NCBI GenBank assembly: GCA_016215305.1
Contig: JACRKI010000041.1
Location: forward strand, 1 to 7,566
Origin: Candidatus Woesearchaeota archaeon
GTDB lineage: Archaea > Nanobdellota > Nanobdellia > Woesearchaeales > DSVV01
Length of the DNA stretch: 7,566 bases
Direction: 5' to 3'
In this document: piece by piece, positions 5,555 to 7,566 of the stretch
Layout: each line of letters starts with the position of its first letter
Position numbering within the stretch: position 1 is the first letter of the stretch
Made by a program: the position numbers and the translations under genes
Notes under the pieces: model-generated
The model's database searches: none
Told to the model about the DNA's origin: nothing
The model's input: the letters and a program-made list of their open reading frames with translations, nothing else

Positions 5555-5728
5555 CACACGCACTAAGAAAAGCTTTGGCAAGGCCAATCATTATAAGATA
5601 TTTTCTCGATGATTTTATTTGAGAATTTTATCGAAATAATTTTGAAAAATTAAAATAATTACATGAAGATACAGTAGCGTTGCTATTGCGCGAGTTGTTG
5701 TGCTTGTTCGTGTATTATCTTGCTCGTG
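5555..5728. repeat. Intergenic element copy A (inverted-repeat ends)
   Basis: This non-coding stretch shares ordered blocks with 7130-7260: CACGCACT at its left end, GCTTTGGC (5572-5579), an AT-rich core, AAGATACAGTAGCGTTGCTA (5666-5685; 17 of 20 bases match the other copy) and GTTCGTGTATTATCTT (5706-5721; 15 of 16). The ends CACGCACTAAG (5557-5567) and CTTGCTCGTG (5719-5728) are an imperfect inverted repeat. AAGAT and ATCTT flanking the right-hand blocks can also pair. The copy begins 6 bases after the ald stop codon in the ald reading direction. It accounts for most of the 250-base gap here. No protein is encoded. Confidence 0.6.
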
Positions 5729-5734
5729 AAAATA

Positions 5735-6871
5735 TCATCGCATCAATTCCTTAAGCGTTCTCACTTTATATTCCATATCGAGCGCTTTTGCAATCTGCTG
5801 ATTAATCAAGAATCCTTTGTAGGTATTCACTCCTTTTGCAAACGCTGGATCTACTTTCATCGCTTTCTCGACACCTGCTTTTGCAATCTTGAGAATATAC
5901 GGCAATGTTTCTGCTGTTAACCCAATCGTTGAAGTCATTGGATACGCACCCGGCATATTTGTGACACAATAATGAATCACATCATACTTGATGAAGACTG
6001 GATCTTTATGCGAGGTTGGTCTGCTCGTTGCAATACAACCTCCCTGATCAATCGCAACATCCACAAGCACAGATCCTTTTTTCATTGTCTTGACTAATCG
6101 CTCTGGCACGACAACTGGCGCTTTTGCTCCTGCACTGAGCACTGCGCCTACTAATAGATCAGCTTCTGGCAAATATTTTGCAATCATTTCTTCTGCTGCA
6201 AGCTGACAAGTAAGATTTTTTGTATTGAGTTTTGCTTTCTTTGCCCATTTTTGCAATTCTATTAATTTTGGTTTGGAGCGATTGAGGACAATTACTCTTG
6301 CGCCCCTTGCCAACGCAACATGCGCCGCATTCTGACCCACTGTTCCTGCACCGATGATGAGAACTGTGCCTGACTTGACATTGTAAATTCCATCTAACAA
6401 AATCCCTCTGCCGCCTTTGTATTTTGCAAGATATTCTGTCCCAATCTGAGCTGCCATTTTTCCCGCAACAGCGCTCATTGGCCTGAGCAACGGAAGTTCT
6501 CCTTTCCTATTTTCCACTGTTTCATACGCAATTGCAGTAATCTTTTTTCTGATAAGTTCTCGTGTGAGATCAGGATCCACTCCCGCAAGATGCAGATAGG
6601 TAAAGAGAATTTGATTTTCTTTCAATAACGGATATTCCATCAAAAGTGGTTCTTTGACTTTGACAATCAAATGTGCATTCCACACTTCATTTATTGCAAC
6701 GATTTGCGCTCCTGCTTTTTTGTAGTCCGCATCCTCAAACCCACTGCCACTTCCCGCAGTTGTTTCTACCCAGACTTTGTTTTTTGCAGCAACGAGTTTC
6801 TTGACTCCTTCCGGCGTCACTGCAACTCTGTTTTCAGAATTCTTGATTTCCTTGGGAATCCCAATGATCAT
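5735..6871 (-). CDS. ald: Alanine dehydrogenase
   Basis: This 378-residue enzyme interconverts L-alanine and pyruvate plus ammonia with a nicotinamide cofactor. It is of the bacterial AlaDH/transhydrogenase type and near the family's usual length of about 370. Family residues are in place: MIIGIPKEIKNSENRVAVTP with R15, the VKVKEP lysine K73, TYLH with H94, the nucleotide loop GAGTVG (174-179), VDVAIDQGG with its catalytic Asp (271-278) and NMPGAYPMTST (305-315). At the end of the second Rossmann strand it reads VLNRSK (195-200) instead of the usual aspartate, which may shift preference toward NADP(H); this is inference. The start at 6871 follows GTGAGG about 11 bases upstream, and a 10-bp hairpin can cover that site. 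It lies between folP and the Nudix pseudogene, with long gaps on both sides, so it is probably a single-gene unit. Confidence 0.95.
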   Translation of the reverse strand: MIIGIPKEIKNSENRVAVTPEGVKKLVAAKNKVWVETTAGSGSGFEDADYKKAGAQIVAINEVWNAHLIVKVKEPLLMEYPLLKENQILFTYLHLAGVDPDLTRELIRKKITAIAYETVENRKGELPLLRPMSAVAGKMAAQIGTEYLAKYKGGRGILLDGIYNVKSGTVLIIGAGTVGQNAAHVALARGARVIVLNRSKPKLIELQKWAKKAKLNTKNLTCQLAAEEMIAKYLPEADLLVGAVLSAGAKAPVVVPERLVKTMKKGSVLVDVAIDQGGCIATSRPTSHKDPVFIKYDVIHYCVTNMPGAYPMTSTIGLTAETLPYILKIAKAGVEKAMKVDPAFAKGVNTYKGFLINQQIAKALDMEYKVRTLKELMR

Positions 6872-6876
6872 TTTTA

Positions 6877-6914
6877 CAAAATCCTCACATTCACTTCATT
6901 CATGGAGGATTTTG
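6877..6914 (-). promoter_or_regulatory. ald leader hairpin overlapping the Shine-Dalgarno
   Basis: CAAAATCCTC (6877-6886) and GAGGATTTTG (6905-6914) are perfect 10-bp complements separated by 18 bases. In the ald mRNA the second arm contains GAGG, the likely ribosome site, so forming the stem would hide it. The loop contains ATG triplets that open no long frame. This points to translational control of ald, with an unknown trigger. Confidence 0.5.
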
Positions 6915-6971
6915 GAATGAGCAGCAGAATCATCCACAAATGAACCGAGCTAATTATTCTCAATATCCAAT

Positions 6972-6981
6972 CTATATATAG
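6972..6981 (-). promoter_or_regulatory. TATA box of ald
   Basis: CTATATATAG is the strongest TATA-like site upstream of ald. Transcription would start near 6949-6950 and give a leader of about 78 bases that includes the 6877-6914 hairpin. In contrast to the MBL and Nudix genes, this transcript would be leadered. Confidence 0.5.
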
Positions 6982-7129
6982 TTTTAGATTTATTGTGCAT
7001 ATTAAGTCCGCTGAGCAATACTCTATTACAACTCTTCTTCTATATACTCTTCAATTTCTTTTTTTTTCTATATTTAACGAAAGTTCTAATCCATAATGTG
7101 TTGGTTTTGCGTGTATCCATTCTTTTCTC
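6982..7129. other. AT-rich gap with no recognised gene
   Basis: This part of the 429-base gap between ald and folP is pyrimidine-rich on the + strand, with TTC/TCT runs and a stretch of nine T residues. A 69-residue + strand frame crosses it, but its product is low-complexity F/L/I/N and it runs into the repeat element, so I do not call it. No RNA gene or clear site is visible besides the ald TATA box at its edge. Confidence 0.4.
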
Positions 7130-7260
7130 ACGCACTGACTTAAATAAACTCAGGAACTCGCTTGCTTTGGCGAACACAATATTTTTTTATTTTAATAAAT
7201 AATAATTATCTAAAGATACATCAGCGATGCTAGTTCGTGTATTTTCTTAGTCAGTGCGCG
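7130..7260. repeat. Intergenic element copy B, 131 bp with 12-bp inverted ends
   Basis: CACGCACTGACT (7130-7141) and AGTCAGTGCGCG (7249-7260) are inverted repeats with 11 of 12 positions matching. Between them lie the blocks shared with copy A in the same order: GCTTTGGC (7165-7172), an AT-rich core, AAGATACATCAGCGATGCTA (7213-7232) and GTTCGTGTATTTTCTT (7233-7248). The element lies 40 bases past the folP stop codon, in the same orientation relative to the upstream gene as copy A has to ald. No coding frame fits it. It may be a small non-autonomous mobile element or a structured RNA or 3'-end element. Confidence 0.62.
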
Positions 7261-7300
7261 TATTGCTTTTTCTTGTTTGTGTTTTTTATTCTTGCTTAGT

Positions 7301-7566
7301 TTATCCTCTTAGTTTCGTAATTTTTACTCCCACATTCTTCACATTCTTTATTGCTGCTGCGAGGTCTAATGCTCTTTTACATTCCTTGACATCATGCACA
7401 CGAAAAACACTTGCGCCATGCATCATCGCAACCACATTACTCGCAATTGTTCCTTCTATTCTATCGTCCGCATTACCACCCACTGTTTTTCCAATAAACG
7501 ATTTTCTTGAGGTGCCAATGAGCAATGGAACATTGAGAATTTCAAACTCTTTCAATCGCTTGAGGA
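7301..7566 (-). CDS. folP: Dihydropteroate synthase, C-terminal part (cut by window edge)
   Basis: The frame is open to the right edge, so the N-terminal two thirds lie outside; the TTG at 7555 is not the start. The visible residues are the C-terminal end of the TIM-barrel enzyme that joins p-aminobenzoate to the pterin diphosphate in folate or pterin cofactor synthesis. Signatures are PLLIGTSRKSFIG, with the SRKSF substrate-binding loop, then EGTIASNVVAMMHGASVFRVHDV, which contains the conserved terminal Arg-x-His of the RVHDV motif. It ends in a lysine-rich helix (VKITKLRG). Repeat copy B follows its stop codon. Whether it is part of an operon with genes beyond the edge cannot be seen. Confidence 0.92.
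   Translation of the reverse strand, partial: LKRLKEFEILNVPLLIGTSRKSFIGKTVGGNADDRIEGTIASNVVAMMHGASVFRVHDVKECKRALDLAAAIKNVKNVGVKITKLRG

Noticed and set aside
5720..5920. Small + strand frame opposite the ald C-terminus
   Set aside because: It is a shadow of the ald coding sequence, with no start signal and no family resemblance.
6671..6943. 90-residue + strand frame opposite the ald N-terminus
   Set aside because: It is mostly antisense to a well-conserved ald region, and its composition is that of a reverse-complement shadow.
6993..7202. 69-residue + strand frame
   Set aside because: Low-complexity F/L/I/N product in AT-rich DNA with no ribosome site, and it runs into the inverted-repeat element.
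7555..7555. TTG start for dihydropteroate synthase
   Set aside because: The frame is open upstream to the edge and the visible part is only the family's C-terminal third, so this is an internal codon.

Overview
The window most likely comes from an AT-rich archaeon, probably a DPANN-type genome. The evidence is an archaeal signal recognition particle (SRP) RNA gene with 5'/3' end pairing, several TATA boxes about 25-28 bp upstream of start codons (leaderless mRNAs), T-run terminators, and a metallo-beta-lactamase (MBL) fold protein of an archaeal subfamily. The lineage is inferred, not shown.

Left part, + strand: a probable gene end at the edge, then two proteins I do not recognise (246-608 and 652-2025). 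Next come a structured leader (2098-2191), a GNAT acetyltransferase and an aspartate/glutamate-family racemase, the last two apparently one operon.

Middle part: converging on the racemase from the - strand are two very small, start/stop-overlapping membrane protein genes (3390-3691). Upstream of them is an MBL-fold protein that has lost nearly all metal ligands (3731-4567). It diverges from the SRP RNA gene (4701-4969). The two promoters face away from each other across a perfect 19-bp inverted repeat whose arms are themselves palindromes, in near mirror symmetry. An open frame runs through the SRP RNA in antisense and would be misread as an extension of the MBL protein.

Right part, all - strand: a Nudix hydrolase gene broken by an in-frame stop and about 16 extra codons inside the Nudix box, alanine dehydrogenase with a hairpin that can mask its Shine-Dalgarno, and the C-terminal end of dihydropteroate synthase. 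The spaces downstream of ald and of folP hold two diverged copies of one non-coding element with inverted-repeat ends.

Most promising as undescribed biology: the symmetric SRP RNA/MBL promoter region, the terminal-inverted-repeat element pair, the cloverleaf-like leader of the acetyltransferase gene, and the paired micro-membrane proteins. No defence system, CRISPR array or transposase is visible.
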